From NCBI RefSeq assembly GCF_001547995.1, contig NZ_AP014690.1:2964501-3028500 (forward strand): a DNA stretch of 64,000 nucleotides. The letters are read 5' to 3'. Positions 1 to 8,768 of the stretch are shown here, in pieces. The translations under genes were made by a program, and so were the position numbers. How positions within the stretch are numbered: position 1 is the stretch's first letter; every line of letters starts with the position of its first letter. This stretch comes from Asaia bogorensis NBRC 16594 (GTDB lineage Bacteria; Pseudomonadota; Alphaproteobacteria; Acetobacterales; Acetobacteraceae). The notes below the pieces were generated by a model, which saw only the letters and a list, made by a program, of their open reading frames with translations, was not told the origin of the DNA and did no database searches.

Positions 1-644
1 ACCAGATAGGGGTCTGGCACAGCATCAGGTTTTACCACCGCCGGTGCCGCGGGTGGCACAGCCGGACCGTCACCCGGCAGGGCGCCAAGAGCGGTGATCG
101 TTTCTGCAAAATGCCCCTGCATCGACAGGCTGCGAGCCAGAAGCACCCTGCGCCCAAGCGGCCCGGAATAATGCGACAATGCCTGCCGCGCCGCACGTTC
201 CGCTGCTTTTCCGTCCCCTGCCAGCAACCAGGCTGCGGCCGCCTGCTCGGCAAAAACGGCACGCTCACCGGTGTCCCCACCATGCCCGTCCTGCGCGGTA
301 GCGGCATGCGAAGGCAAGGCAGGCCCTGCCGGCACCGATGCACCATGCCCTTGCTGGCCTTTTCCACCCTGAATGGCGGCGGGGGCCTCCGGCGCTGCCA
401 GACCCTCGAACTCCGTCGCGGCATCCCGATAGGCGCCAAGTGCCAGATCTGCCTGCGCCAGACACTCATGCGCGCTGCGCCCCCCGCCATGATGCAGCCA
501 GTCCTGCGCCGTTTCCTGCACCAGATCGGGGGTATCGGGTAACGGTGCCAGGCAATGCGCAAGGGTTTGCGGCGGGGAATAGGCCAGTGCCCCCCCTGCC
601 CAAAGGCCACTCCCTATCGCCAAGGCACCAAAAGCATGTTTCAT
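1..644 (-). CDS. Exported protein of unknown function, C-terminus beyond the window
   Basis: A reading frame opens at the ATG at 644-642 and runs without a stop to the left edge, giving 214 residues. It begins with a clear signal peptide (MKHAFG, then a Gly/Ala-rich core ending GGALA, cleavage near residue 21), so the product should enter the periplasm or outer membrane. The mature part is Ala-rich. It has helix pairs (around residues 60-85 and 135-195, for example LARSLSMQGHFAETITALG) that resemble tetratricopeptide repeats, but no family is certain. It is transcribed divergently from the SDR-like gene at 700. Because the 3' end is missing, neither length nor function can be judged. Confidence 0.6.
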   Translation of the reverse strand, partial: MKHAFGALAIGSGLWAGGALAYSPPQTLAHCLAPLPDTPDLVQETAQDWLHHGGGRSAHECLAQADLALGAYRDAATEFEGLAAPEAPAAIQGGKGQQGHGASVPAGPALPSHAATAQDGHGGDTGERAVFAEQAAAAWLLAGDGKAAERAARQALSHYSGPLGRRVLLARSLSMQGHFAETITALGALPGDGPAVPPAAPAVVKPDAVPDPYL

Positions 645-699
645 ACCTTGTGAATTGGCGCGGCATCGCGCCAGCGGTCAAGCGCGAATGGGAGCTTTC

Positions 700-1548
700 A
701 TGCCACCTCACCTCGTTATTCTGGGTCAGGGCTATTCTGCCAGTGCCGTTGTCGCGCCTGCCAAGGCCAAAGGCTGGCAGGTGACCGGTACGAAACGCGC
801 GCCCGAGCCGGACTCGACTCTGCTCGCTTTCGATGCCGCCGGAGAGGCTTTGCATGAGGCCACCCATGTGCTGATCAGCGCGCCACCCTCCGAGGCGGGC
901 GACCCGGCACTGCTTCGCTATGAAGACGTGCTGCGCGAGGCGCCCCATCTGCGCTGGATCGGCTATTACTCAACCACCGGCGTTTATGGCGACCGTCAGG
1001 GTGGCAGCGTTGATGAAACCACGCCCGTCGCTCCCGGTCAGTCGCGCAGCCGTGCCCGCGTGCAGGCCGAGCAGGACTGGCAGGCGCTTGCACGCGACCG
1101 CCAGATCGCCTGCGATATCATGCGGCTTGGCGGCATATATGGCCCCGGGCGCTCGGCGTTCGACACGCTGCGCTCAGGCAAGGCCAGGCTGGTCGATGCA
1201 CCCGGTCACCTGTTCAGCCGCATCCACCGCGACGATATCGCCGGTGCCACGCTTGCAGCAATGGCCACGGCCTCTCCTGCCTCATCCCGCATCCTGAATT
1301 TCGTCGATGACTGTCCCAGCCCTCAGGCCGATGTGTTCGAGGAAGCCGCACGTCTCAGCCATCATCCCCTCCCCCCCAGAGTAAGCCTTGAGGCCGCCTG
1401 GGCAGAACTGAGCCCGATGGCCCGCAGCTTCTGGTCAGAGAGGCGCGTGGTGAAAAGCAGGCTGACACAGCAACATCTTGGGCGGTCCTGGCTCTACCCG
1501 AGCTATCGCGAAGGACTGGCTGCCATTTACGCCTCTGAAACACCCTGA
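700..1548 (+). CDS. Extended SDR / NAD(P)-dependent epimerase-like oxidoreductase
   Basis: The product is a 282-residue soluble protein with an N-terminal Rossmann nucleotide-binding loop (HLVILGQGYSA), and it resembles the YeeZ-type branch of extended SDR proteins. A conserved block near residue 90 (YYSTTGVYGDRQGG) matches the Ser/Thr and Tyr region of nucleotide-sugar epimerase relatives. The region around IYGPGRS and the downstream HRDDIA stretch are also typical. I chose the ATG at 700 because GGAG lies 7 bases upstream and the Rossmann strand then starts at residue 4; an in-frame ATG at 688 and a non-ATG start at 655 are less convincing. Substrate unknown. It is divergent from the exported protein at the left edge. 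Confidence 0.75.
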   Translation: MPPHLVILGQGYSASAVVAPAKAKGWQVTGTKRAPEPDSTLLAFDAAGEALHEATHVLISAPPSEAGDPALLRYEDVLREAPHLRWIGYYSTTGVYGDRQGGSVDETTPVAPGQSRSRARVQAEQDWQALARDRQIACDIMRLGGIYGPGRSAFDTLRSGKARLVDAPGHLFSRIHRDDIAGATLAAMATASPASSRILNFVDDCPSPQADVFEEAARLSHHPLPPRVSLEAAWAELSPMARSFWSERRVVKSRLTQQHLGRSWLYPSYREGLAAIYASETP

Positions 1549-1718
1549 ATGGCAAAAGGCTCTGCGCGTGATACGCCCTGCAGGCCTTCTGACACACACA
1601 CCGGAGATGAGAGGCTAAGAGCATTGATGAGAGTGGCGCTTTGAGACACATGTTTTCGGCAAAAAAAACATTCCGGACTGGCAACCCTGTTCACGGATAC
1701 GCTAAGCCGGAAGCGCCC

Positions 1719-2855
1719 ATGATTATGTCCCGTTTTCTCCGCCCGCTTCTGCCTGCGCTTTGCGCCATCATGCTGCCTTGCCTGCTGACGGGCTGCATCA
1801 CCATCGGGCCGACACGTCTGTCGCACGACCAGCTTGATTATTCGCGCGCGCTGGGCGAGGCCGAGAAGCATGCGATGCTTCTTAACATCATACGCATACG
1901 CTATGCCGACCCGCCGACCTTTCTCGATACCACACAGGTCATCGCGGGCTATCAGTTCAATCGCTCGGTCAATGGCGGGTTCAACGCCTTCCCCTCTGGC
2001 GTGGGAAGCTATCTCTTCGGCAGCGGCACTGCCACGCTGCAGGAAAGCCCGACCTTTACCTACCAGCCCGAAACCGGGCAGCAATATGCAGAAAACGTCA
2101 TCCGGCCCATCTCGCCGGTGGTCATCATGCCGCTCAGTCTCGGTGGCCTGCCCATCGACACGCTTCTGCGCCTGACGGCGCAGTCGATCGATGGATTGTC
2201 CAATGTCCGCGCCCTTGGCGCAGGCCCGACGGGCGGTGGTTCCGTGCGGTTCTACCTGCTGCTGCATGATCTGCGCCAGTTGCAGATCCAGGGTGCCATG
2301 ACCATACGCATCTCGACCGATGCCCCCAAACCTTCAGGCGATCAGCCCCCCTCGGGCTCCGCCAACAAACCGGCAGGGGCACAGCCCGAACATGCCTATC
2401 TGGTTCTGACCGCCACCTCGGACCCGGCTCTGACCACCATTCAGGCCGAGGTACGCCGTCTGCTGCATCTCGACCCCCACGCCGAAGAGGCCGAAATCGT
2501 TTACGGCCCCTATCCCAAGGTGCCAGGACAGATCGCCATCCTCACACGCTCCATGTTCGCCATGCTGTCGCAGATCGCCTATGAGATGGACGTGCCGGAG
2601 GAAGATGTGAGAGCCAGACGCACCCTGCCCACCATCAGCCCGGTCGGTATCGAGACACGCCCCGATGTGGTGATCCATTCCGGCAAATCCGCGCCTGAGC
2701 ATAATTACGACGAGGTGCACTATCGGGACCGCTGGTATTGGATCAGCGATGACGATTTCCGCAGCAAGCTGAGCTTCACCATGATGCAGATCCTTGCCGC
2801 GCTTGCCGCCACCAGTCATTCGCCCGGTGCGGTCATCACCATTCCTGCGGGTTAG
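1719..2855 (+). CDS. Conserved lipoprotein of unknown function
   Basis: About 378 residues with a lipoprotein signal: a hydrophobic segment ending LPCLLTGC, so Cys at about residue 26 should be lipidated and the protein anchored in a membrane facing the periplasm. Characteristic blocks are LLNIIRIRYADPPTFLD with IIAGY-like sequence (around 50-75) and a C-terminal RWYWISDDDFRSKLSF stretch near a hydrophobic end. I recognise these as a widespread proteobacterial lipoprotein family without a defined role. A Pro/Gly-rich linker (DAPKPSGDQPPSGSANKP) sits mid-protein. The start at 1719 follows GGAAG; ATG 1725 is nearly as good. It is convergent with the efflux operon, with only about 43 bases between the stops. 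Confidence 0.7.
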   Translation: MIMSRFLRPLLPALCAIMLPCLLTGCITIGPTRLSHDQLDYSRALGEAEKHAMLLNIIRIRYADPPTFLDTTQVIAGYQFNRSVNGGFNAFPSGVGSYLFGSGTATLQESPTFTYQPETGQQYAENVIRPISPVVIMPLSLGGLPIDTLLRLTAQSIDGLSNVRALGAGPTGGGSVRFYLLLHDLRQLQIQGAMTIRISTDAPKPSGDQPPSGSANKPAGAQPEHAYLVLTATSDPALTTIQAEVRRLLHLDPHAEEAEIVYGPYPKVPGQIAILTRSMFAMLSQIAYEMDVPEEDVRARRTLPTISPVGIETRPDVVIHSGKSAPEHNYDEVHYRDRWYWISDDDFRSKLSFTMMQILAALAATSHSPGAVITIPAG

Positions 2856-2898
2856 GCCGGGTGTATGGGGGGGCCTGAAGCATCGTCACGGCGCCCGG

Positions 2899-4407
2899 CT
2901 ATGATCGGGCCCAGCCACCGCCCAAGGCCCGGTAGAGCCGCGCCATTGAGGCCGAGACATCGGCCCGCGCATCCGAAAGGGCACTCCGGCTCTCAAGCAG
3001 CCCGTTCTGCGTCGTCAGAACATTGAGAAAATCACCGGCCCCCTGAGCATACTGCAACTGCGCCACCCGCACGGCGGTCTCACTTTCAGTGACCGCCTCA
3101 GCCAGTCGATCGTGGCGCTCCTGAGCTGTGCCCAGATCGGTCATGGCATCATCAACCTCCTCCCAGGCGTGGAGAACCGTTCTTTGGAGCACGATGGCCG
3201 CTTCTTTCTGCTGAAGCCTGCGCAAGGCAAGTTGCCCCGCAAGCTTCCCGCCCTCGAACAGCGGAATGGTCATGGTCGGCCCAAACCCGTATTGCCGCGA
3301 CGCCCAGGATCCGAGACCGCTGAACTGAAGCGCCTGCACATCCAGACTGCCGGACAACGTGATACGAGGAAAGAAATCGGCCACAGCAACCCCGATCGTG
3401 GCCGTCGCTGCATGCAGACGCGCCTGGGCTGCCCGTATATCCGGGCGTCTCTCGGCAAGCTGCGAGGGCAATCCAACCGGAATGGTTTTAGGGAGCGGTG
3501 GAATATTGCCCGTACCTGCAAGACGCTGTGACAGGGTCCCCGGTTCGCGTGCCATCAAAAAGGCAAGGGCGTTGAGAAGATGGACTTCCTCACGGCGCAG
3601 GTGCGGCAAACGGGCCTCAAAACCGTGCAACTGGCCACGCGCGTAGGCGAGGTCAAGTTTCGTCGCCGTGCCTTGGGTCACACGCAAGACAGTCAGCTCG
3701 ACACTGTGCCGGGCAATATCAAGGCTCTGTCGGGTGATCTCGGTTTGAGCCTGTACATTGCGCAGGGCGATATAGTCCTGCGCAGTTTCCGCCATAAGCG
3801 AAACTTGTGTATCGCGCTGCATCTCCTGGACGGCCTGCATCGAAGCTGTCGCAGCCTCGACCTGACGGCGCACATGCCCCCACAGATCAACCTCCCATGA
3901 CGCACCAAGGCCATATTGGGGCAGATTGAAAGAAGGATTACCTTTCGGTCCGGCTGCCGCAGCAGGGCCAAATCCTTGCGTTCCATCTGCGATTCGTGCC
4001 GGGTCACTGTCCGCCTCTGTTCCAAGCAGACTCAGGATACCATTCGTGCTGGCGCGTTCGCGGGCATAAGAAGCGGCACCCTGCAGGTGGGGCAGGCGCG
4101 CAGCGGCTGCGATCCTGCGTTCGGCACGGCTCTGTTCGTAGTGAAGCGCTGCCTCCCTGAGATCGAGATTAGCCGTCAGCACATCCTGCACGAGCGCTGA
4201 GAGAACGGGGTCCTGATACAGTTTCCACCATTGCGTCTCGACCGGCAGGGTCTCATCCGGATGGCTCCTGCGCGGTGTCACGCTTTCATGCCAGTGGGAC
4301 GCCGCCACCGGGTCACGTTTCTTGAAATCCGGACCGACCGAACAGCCCCCGAGGATCAGAAAAAGACTTGGCGCCACCGTGCGGGACAAATGTCTCATTT
4401 TCATCAC
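2899..4407 (-). CDS. NodT/OprM-type outer-membrane efflux lipoprotein
   Basis: This is the outer-membrane channel of a tripartite efflux pump, 502 residues as usual for the NodT branch of the TolC superfamily. The N-terminus carries a lipobox (FLILGGC, Cys22). Two outer-membrane-efflux-protein repeats follow, with typical signatures such as LREAALHYEQSRAERRIA in the first and AQARLHAATATIGVAVADFFPRI in the second. Its start codon overlaps the stop of the upstream adaptor gene by four bases (ATGA), so translation is probably coupled. Order in the operon is MFS pump, adaptor, channel. The exported substrate cannot be read from the sequence; EmrAB-type pumps carry hydrophobic drugs and aromatic acids. 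Confidence 0.92.
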   Translation of the reverse strand: MMKMRHLSRTVAPSLFLILGGCSVGPDFKKRDPVAASHWHESVTPRRSHPDETLPVETQWWKLYQDPVLSALVQDVLTANLDLREAALHYEQSRAERRIAAAARLPHLQGAASYARERASTNGILSLLGTEADSDPARIADGTQGFGPAAAAGPKGNPSFNLPQYGLGASWEVDLWGHVRRQVEAATASMQAVQEMQRDTQVSLMAETAQDYIALRNVQAQTEITRQSLDIARHSVELTVLRVTQGTATKLDLAYARGQLHGFEARLPHLRREEVHLLNALAFLMAREPGTLSQRLAGTGNIPPLPKTIPVGLPSQLAERRPDIRAAQARLHAATATIGVAVADFFPRITLSGSLDVQALQFSGLGSWASRQYGFGPTMTIPLFEGGKLAGQLALRRLQQKEAAIVLQRTVLHAWEEVDDAMTDLGTAQERHDRLAEAVTESETAVRVAQLQYAQGAGDFLNVLTTQNGLLESRSALSDARADVSASMARLYRALGGGWARS

Positions 4408-5480
4408 TCCCAGACGAAGCGCGCGTCGGTGCCATGAGCGCCGTCTCGCGGCGAGGCCGTGTCGATCATTGCTTCCACGGACATGCCGACACGAACACGC
4501 CGTGCCAGAGGCTGCCCATCATCAAAAACCAGCTTTACCGGGACACGCTGCACCACCTTTGTAAAGTTCCCGGTCGCGTTGTCCGGCTGGATCACGGCGA
4601 AGGCGACATTTGTCGCCGGTGCCACGCTATCGACATGGGCATGAAGCACTGCGTCGGGAAAGCTATCGACCCGAATCTCGGCTTTCTGCCCGGTCTGCAC
4701 GCGGGCCATCTGCGTTTCCTGAAAATTGGCAATTACGTAGGCCTGACGAACCGGTACGACAGCCAGAAGCCCGGTACCGGGGTGGACATACATCCCGACA
4801 CGCACGTCGCGCGACCCGACAACCCCATCGACCGGGGCCGTGATGGTGCAATAGGACAAATCAAGCTCAGCCTGCCGCACAAGGCTTTGCGTCTGGATCA
4901 GAACACCCTGCGCACGCTCACTTTCTGCGACGAGTACGGCGAGCCCGGCGCGATCAGCATTCACAGCCGCCTTGTCACGGGCCAGCCGCGCAACAGCCTC
5001 GCGCTGACGGTCCTCGGCCCCCTGCTGCTGCTCGATCGTACTCGCTCCCCCTGCTGAAAGCGCGCGGTAGCGGACCGCATTCTGCCGTGCGAAAAGCAGG
5101 GCGGCCTCATCGGCCTCGATCGTGGAAAGCGCCGCGTCGATCAGGGCCGTCTGGCGCTGCTGTGCTGCTGCGAGATTGGCGATATCGGCCTGCGCGGCAC
5201 GGTGCTTGCCCCGAGCGGTATCGAGGGCCGTACGATAATCATCGTCTTCAATATGCGCCAGAACATCGCCTGCCCGCACCTTCTGATTGTCCGCAACAGG
5301 CACGCTGTCTATCCGCCCGGCGACCTTGGGCGCCACCCGCGTGAAATCGGCGGTGATATACGCATCATTGGTCGATTGATGACGCCCGTCGCCGACGAAG
5401 AAGCGATCTGCGCTCCAGGCGAGACCGGTCAGGACAAGCGCAGTGCATCCCGCAAACAGGAGCGGTTTCTTGTAAGCCAT
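4404..5480 (-). CDS. HlyD/EmrA-family periplasmic adaptor
   Basis: A 358-residue membrane fusion protein that should link the inner-membrane MFS pump to the outer-membrane channel. It has one N-terminal membrane anchor (residues about 6-24), then a lipoyl-like half motif (VPVADNQKVRAGDVLAHIEDDDY, given here only as its position near 60-82), a long Ala/Gln-rich coiled-coil hairpin (about 85-190), the second lipoyl half (TITAPVDGVVG) and a beta-barrel block (IANFQETQMARVQTGQKA). This is the domain order of EmrA/AaeA. It lies 13 bases downstream of the pump gene and overlaps the channel gene by four bases, so the three form one operon. Confidence 0.92.
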   Translation of the reverse strand: MAYKKPLLFAGCTALVLTGLAWSADRFFVGDGRHQSTNDAYITADFTRVAPKVAGRIDSVPVADNQKVRAGDVLAHIEDDDYRTALDTARGKHRAAQADIANLAAAQQRQTALIDAALSTIEADEAALLFARQNAVRYRALSAGGASTIEQQQGAEDRQREAVARLARDKAAVNADRAGLAVLVAESERAQGVLIQTQSLVRQAELDLSYCTITAPVDGVVGSRDVRVGMYVHPGTGLLAVVPVRQAYVIANFQETQMARVQTGQKAEIRVDSFPDAVLHAHVDSVAPATNVAFAVIQPDNATGNFTKVVQRVPVKLVFDDGQPLARRVRVGMSVEAMIDTASPRDGAHGTDARFVWE

Positions 5481-5493
5481 GAGGAGATTTCCG

Positions 5494-7098
5494 TTACTGT
5501 ATTGCGAGAGGGGCGTTTTCGGCCTGCCGTGCAGATGCGGCGGGCTGCGCGGACGTAGGACTGGAGGGTGCTTTCCCGGGGGGATAGACGCGACCGGGAA
5601 GCACGGCTGTCAGCACCACGAAAACGGCACAGATCACGACCACCACGAGCAGGATATCGACCAGGGAGAGCACCAGCGCTTGCGCTGACAGCATTTCATG
5701 CAAGCTGTGCAGCGCATCGGCCCCGTCGAAGCCTTGCGCCATATGGGGATGATCCAGCAGCATGGTCGAGTGATACTGCTCGCGGCGACGCAGCAGGGTC
5801 GAGAACAGGGCAAATGCAAGGGCATTGGCCATACCCTTGAGCATGTTGACCATGCCCGAAATAAAGGGTCCGTCGCTCGGTCCGAGCGCCAGAGTGGCCA
5901 GCATCAGAACCGGAATGACCACCATCGGCTGTCCGAAAATCTGAAGGGCCTGAATAAGATAGAAATTGTCGCGCACCCATTCGGATGTCAGGCCCAGACC
6001 GAGCCAGGAAGAAAATCCGAGAAGCGCCATGCCGATCCCAAGCACCCACCGGCAATCGACCCGACGCATGTTGCACAGCGCAGCAACCAGCGGCAGCACA
6101 ACAAGCTGGGGCAGAGCCACGGTCAGCGAGACTGGAGCGGCCTGAATGGGGCGATATCCTTTGATCTCCTCAAGAAATGTCGTTGTGACTTCATTCATCA
6201 GGGCACAGACGATCAGTACCGCCACAAGTGACAGCAGGGACATCGTGATATTGCGGCTCTTCCAGTATTGCAGCCTGAAGAACGGGCTATGGTGATGCCA
6301 TTCATGGATCAGGAATCCGACGAAGAACGCCCCCCCCCAGAATGTCAGATGGGTGATGAGAGGTGAGCGGAACCAGTCGAGCCGGTCCCCCTGATAGAGA
6401 ACCGTTACGACGCACAGGATGGAGGGCGCGCCGATCAGGAAACCGCGCCAGTTGAAGCTGCGGAAACGCGAAAGCTGGACGGGGTCCTGTGGCAACCCCC
6501 AGGCGATCATGGCAAGCGCGACCGCACCAAGTGGCAGCACCTCCCAATAGAGCCAGTGCCAGCCAAACCGCTCAAAAAGCAGAGCTTCGAAAGGCATACC
6601 CAGATTAGGGCCAAAGGTCGCACTCATGGCGTATCCCCCGATGCCAAAGACCTTGAGCGGCGGTGGGAGATATTTGAGCATGACGGTCATGAGGATAGGC
6701 GGAAGACACCCGGCGCTCAGCCCCTGCATGGCACGAAGAATATTGATCGGGACCATATCGGTCATGAACGGCAACGGCAGGGACAACAGGGCCAGCGCTG
6801 CCGTCATGAATAGCGCAAAGCGGTAGATCGAGAATGTTATGTAGAACCACGGCGTAAAGGCCATTGCCGCAATATTGAAGGCCTCGTAGATCGAGATGAA
6901 CCATGCGCCTTCGTCGTGACCCAGATGCATGGCGCCGCGAAGATCGGACAGGCCAATCTCTGTCACATGTTCATTGAACCCTGCGACATGCACGGCAAGC
7001 AACATCCCCAGACATCCAATGATCGTTCTGAACCCGAAGGGGGGCGTGACAGCAGGAGATGGCAGAACCATTGCGGTCTGTCTCATGGGTGCGATCAT
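5494..7098 (-). CDS. DHA2 (EmrB-type) MFS efflux pump
   Basis: This 534-residue protein has about 14 hydrophobic segments and is the energy-coupling part of the tripartite pump, working as a drug/H+ antiporter of the DHA2 family. The N-terminal half contains the family-typical stretch with ISIYEAFNIAAMAF, then LRAMQGLSAGCLPPILMTVML, which corresponds to motif C/D of the 14-helix exporters. It is the first gene of the minus-strand operon with the adaptor and channel. ATG 7098 and ATG 7086 are both possible starts; neither has a strong Shine-Dalgarno sequence. The divergent LysR gene at 7241 is the likely regulator. Confidence 0.9.
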   Translation of the reverse strand: MIAPMRQTAMVLPSPAVTPPFGFRTIIGCLGMLLAVHVAGFNEHVTEIGLSDLRGAMHLGHDEGAWFISIYEAFNIAAMAFTPWFYITFSIYRFALFMTAALALLSLPLPFMTDMVPINILRAMQGLSAGCLPPILMTVMLKYLPPPLKVFGIGGYAMSATFGPNLGMPFEALLFERFGWHWLYWEVLPLGAVALAMIAWGLPQDPVQLSRFRSFNWRGFLIGAPSILCVVTVLYQGDRLDWFRSPLITHLTFWGGAFFVGFLIHEWHHHSPFFRLQYWKSRNITMSLLSLVAVLIVCALMNEVTTTFLEEIKGYRPIQAAPVSLTVALPQLVVLPLVAALCNMRRVDCRWVLGIGMALLGFSSWLGLGLTSEWVRDNFYLIQALQIFGQPMVVIPVLMLATLALGPSDGPFISGMVNMLKGMANALAFALFSTLLRRREQYHSTMLLDHPHMAQGFDGADALHSLHEMLSAQALVLSLVDILLVVVVICAVFVVLTAVLPGRVYPPGKAPSSPTSAQPAASARQAENAPLAIQ

Positions 7099-7150
7099 GG
7101 GGCGACATCCTTTTCCGCCCGCTCTCTAGCCTCGCCCTCTGGCCTCAATA

Positions 7151-7193
7151 ACCCTTAAACCGAGTAAAAAATCCTTCCAGTTAGCGTAAGGGT
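7151..7193. promoter_or_regulatory. Candidate operator: split inverted repeat between efflux operon and LysR gene
   Basis: Perfect 7-bp arms ACCCTTA (7151-7157) and TAAGGGT (7187-7193) are separated by 29 A+T-leaning bases in the 142-bp divergent intergenic region. LysR-type regulators usually bind such spaces and control both directions. The arms do not form a classical T-N11-A box, so assignment to the LysR protein is only inference. Confidence 0.3.
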
Positions 7194-7240
7194 CAGGCAG
7201 ATCCCTTTCAGTCTATGCAACCCCTGGAGGGCTAGATCTC

Positions 7241-8224
7241 ATGACCAGAAACCTGCCAGCCAAGCGCGGTTATTCGCTCGATCATCTCCGTTGGCTCCAG
7301 GTTTTGCTTGAAGAGGAGAGCGTTACGCGCGCCGCCAGAAGGCTCAGGGTGAGCGAAGCCGCCGCAAGCCGCCATCTCGCCTCACTGCGCACCCTGTTCG
7401 GAGATCCCCTGCTGGTACTCTCTGGCAGGCAACTGGTTCCGACACCCTTCGCCGCCGATCTTCTGGGCAGAGTGCAGACAGTTCTCGCCGAGGCAGAGGC
7501 GCTTGTCAGCGCACGCGCCCAATTGGATCTGTCGCAGATCGCGCCGCATTTCACGATCCGTGCACGTGACCTTTTCATTGGGGCCTTTGGTAGCGCCATC
7601 GCCGAGAAGCTCAGGGAGTCCTGCCCGCGCTGCCAGCTCGTTTTCTCACCCGAGACGGAGGATTCAATCGGAGACGCGCTCAGGCGTGGCACGATCGACC
7701 TTTATATCGGTGCCACCGAAGACCTGCTGCCAGAAATCAAGAAGCAGACCTTGTTCCAGACCCGGTTCGAGGCCGTCGTCCGTGCGGGACACCCGATCCT
7801 CGATCAGGAAATTACACCACAGACGCTGGTCGCTTATGATCACATCAGCACCTCTCGCAAGGGGCGGGCTCACGGTCCGATTGATGCGGTTCTTGCGGAG
7901 AAATACGGTCTGGAAAGACGCATCGCTCTGGTGGTTCCCAGCGATTACGCCATGATCGAGACCATGCGTGAGACAAACATGATCCTGCCTTTGCCGGAAA
8001 TCATCATCCGGCGCCTGCCGCTTGAAGCTATCGGGGCCCGAGCTTTCGCTTTTCCGTTTCCACTTCCCGATCTTGTCAGTTTTCAGGCGTGGCATCCGCG
8101 GCTGGACAACGACCCGGTTCACCGGTGGCTTCGCGAGACCATTCTCACAACAGTACAATCCGTGGTCAAAGCCCTGCGGAACAAGACGGAGTCCATACAG
8201 GACAATCCGAATACGCTCTGCTGA
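7241..8224 (+). CDS. LysR-family transcriptional regulator
   Basis: A 327-residue LysR-type regulator with the winged HTH at the N-terminus (residues about 13-70; VTRAARRLRVSEAAASRHLASLR is the helix-turn-helix region, residues about 28-50) and a periplasmic-binding-protein-like effector domain after it (around 100-300). It resembles NodD/NahR-type members in the HTH-to-effector layout. It is divergent from the EmrB/EmrA/NodT operon, the standard arrangement for a LysR regulator and its target, so it probably senses a pump substrate. It is also 160 bp upstream of sldB on the same strand, but that gap is long enough for a separate sldBA promoter. Confidence 0.9.
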   Translation: MTRNLPAKRGYSLDHLRWLQVLLEEESVTRAARRLRVSEAAASRHLASLRTLFGDPLLVLSGRQLVPTPFAADLLGRVQTVLAEAEALVSARAQLDLSQIAPHFTIRARDLFIGAFGSAIAEKLRESCPRCQLVFSPETEDSIGDALRRGTIDLYIGATEDLLPEIKKQTLFQTRFEAVVRAGHPILDQEITPQTLVAYDHISTSRKGRAHGPIDAVLAEKYGLERRIALVVPSDYAMIETMRETNMILPLPEIIIRRLPLEAIGARAFAFPFPLPDLVSFQAWHPRLDNDPVHRWLRETILTTVQSVVKALRNKTESIQDNPNTLC

Positions 8225-8370
8225 CAGGTGCGGTTCAGACACACCTAGCTAAGATCCGGCCAGAGATGTTCTCGGGTCAGAAAACTTGCCATCCCATCGA
8301 ACGTATCATGATTTTCACTGATATGTGTTGCCCTGTTCTGTTTGCCTTCAGGATAGTCTCCGCAGCTCGT

Positions 8371-8380
8371 CTCAAGGAGG
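8371..8380 (+). promoter_or_regulatory. Strong ribosome binding site of sldB
   Basis: CTCAAGGAGG ends four bases before the ATG at 8385 and fixes that start rather than the in-frame codon at 8325. Confidence 0.7.
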
Positions 8381-8384
8381 TTTC

Positions 8385-8768
8385 ATGACGTCTCGTACCA
8401 GACCCAGACGCATCAGCGACTGGGGGACATTGGCGCTCGCCATACTCATTGTCCTGTTCGGACTGATCTTTGTCGGTGGTGGCGGCTATCTGCTCAGCCT
8501 CGGTGGCTCAGCCTATTATCTGATCTGCGGTATCGTGCTGCTGGCCTCGGGCCTTTTCATGGCCATGGGCCGCCTTCTGGGTGGCTATCTGTTCCTTCTC
8601 GCCTGGGCTGGTACGCTGGTCTGGACCATTGCCGAATGTGGCTTTGACTGGTGGGGCTGGCTGCCGCGCCTGTTCGGCCCGACGCTGATTGCCATTCTCG
8701 TCGTGCTCAGCCTGCCTGTCCTGCGTCGTCAGGATACGGTTCGTCCAGTTTCCCGCGGAGCCGTCTGA
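8385..8768 (+). CDS. sldB: SldB, membrane anchor subunit of the PQQ polyol dehydrogenase
   Basis: A 127-residue, very hydrophobic protein with four to five membrane segments (for example LALAILIVLFGLIFVGGG, then YYLICGIVLLASGLFMAMG). Size and topology match SldB of Gluconobacter, which is needed for activity of the sorbitol/glycerol dehydrogenase and corresponds to the membrane part of large PQQ glucose dehydrogenases. The Arg-rich N-terminus should face the cytoplasm. Its stop codon TGA shares one base with the ATG of sldA (TGATG), so the two are translationally coupled. It is expected to tether SldA to the periplasmic face and help pass electrons to ubiquinone. Confidence 0.92.
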   Translation: MTSRTRPRRISDWGTLALAILIVLFGLIFVGGGGYLLSLGGSAYYLICGIVLLASGLFMAMGRLLGGYLFLLAWAGTLVWTIAECGFDWWGWLPRLFGPTLIAILVVLSLPVLRRQDTVRPVSRGAV

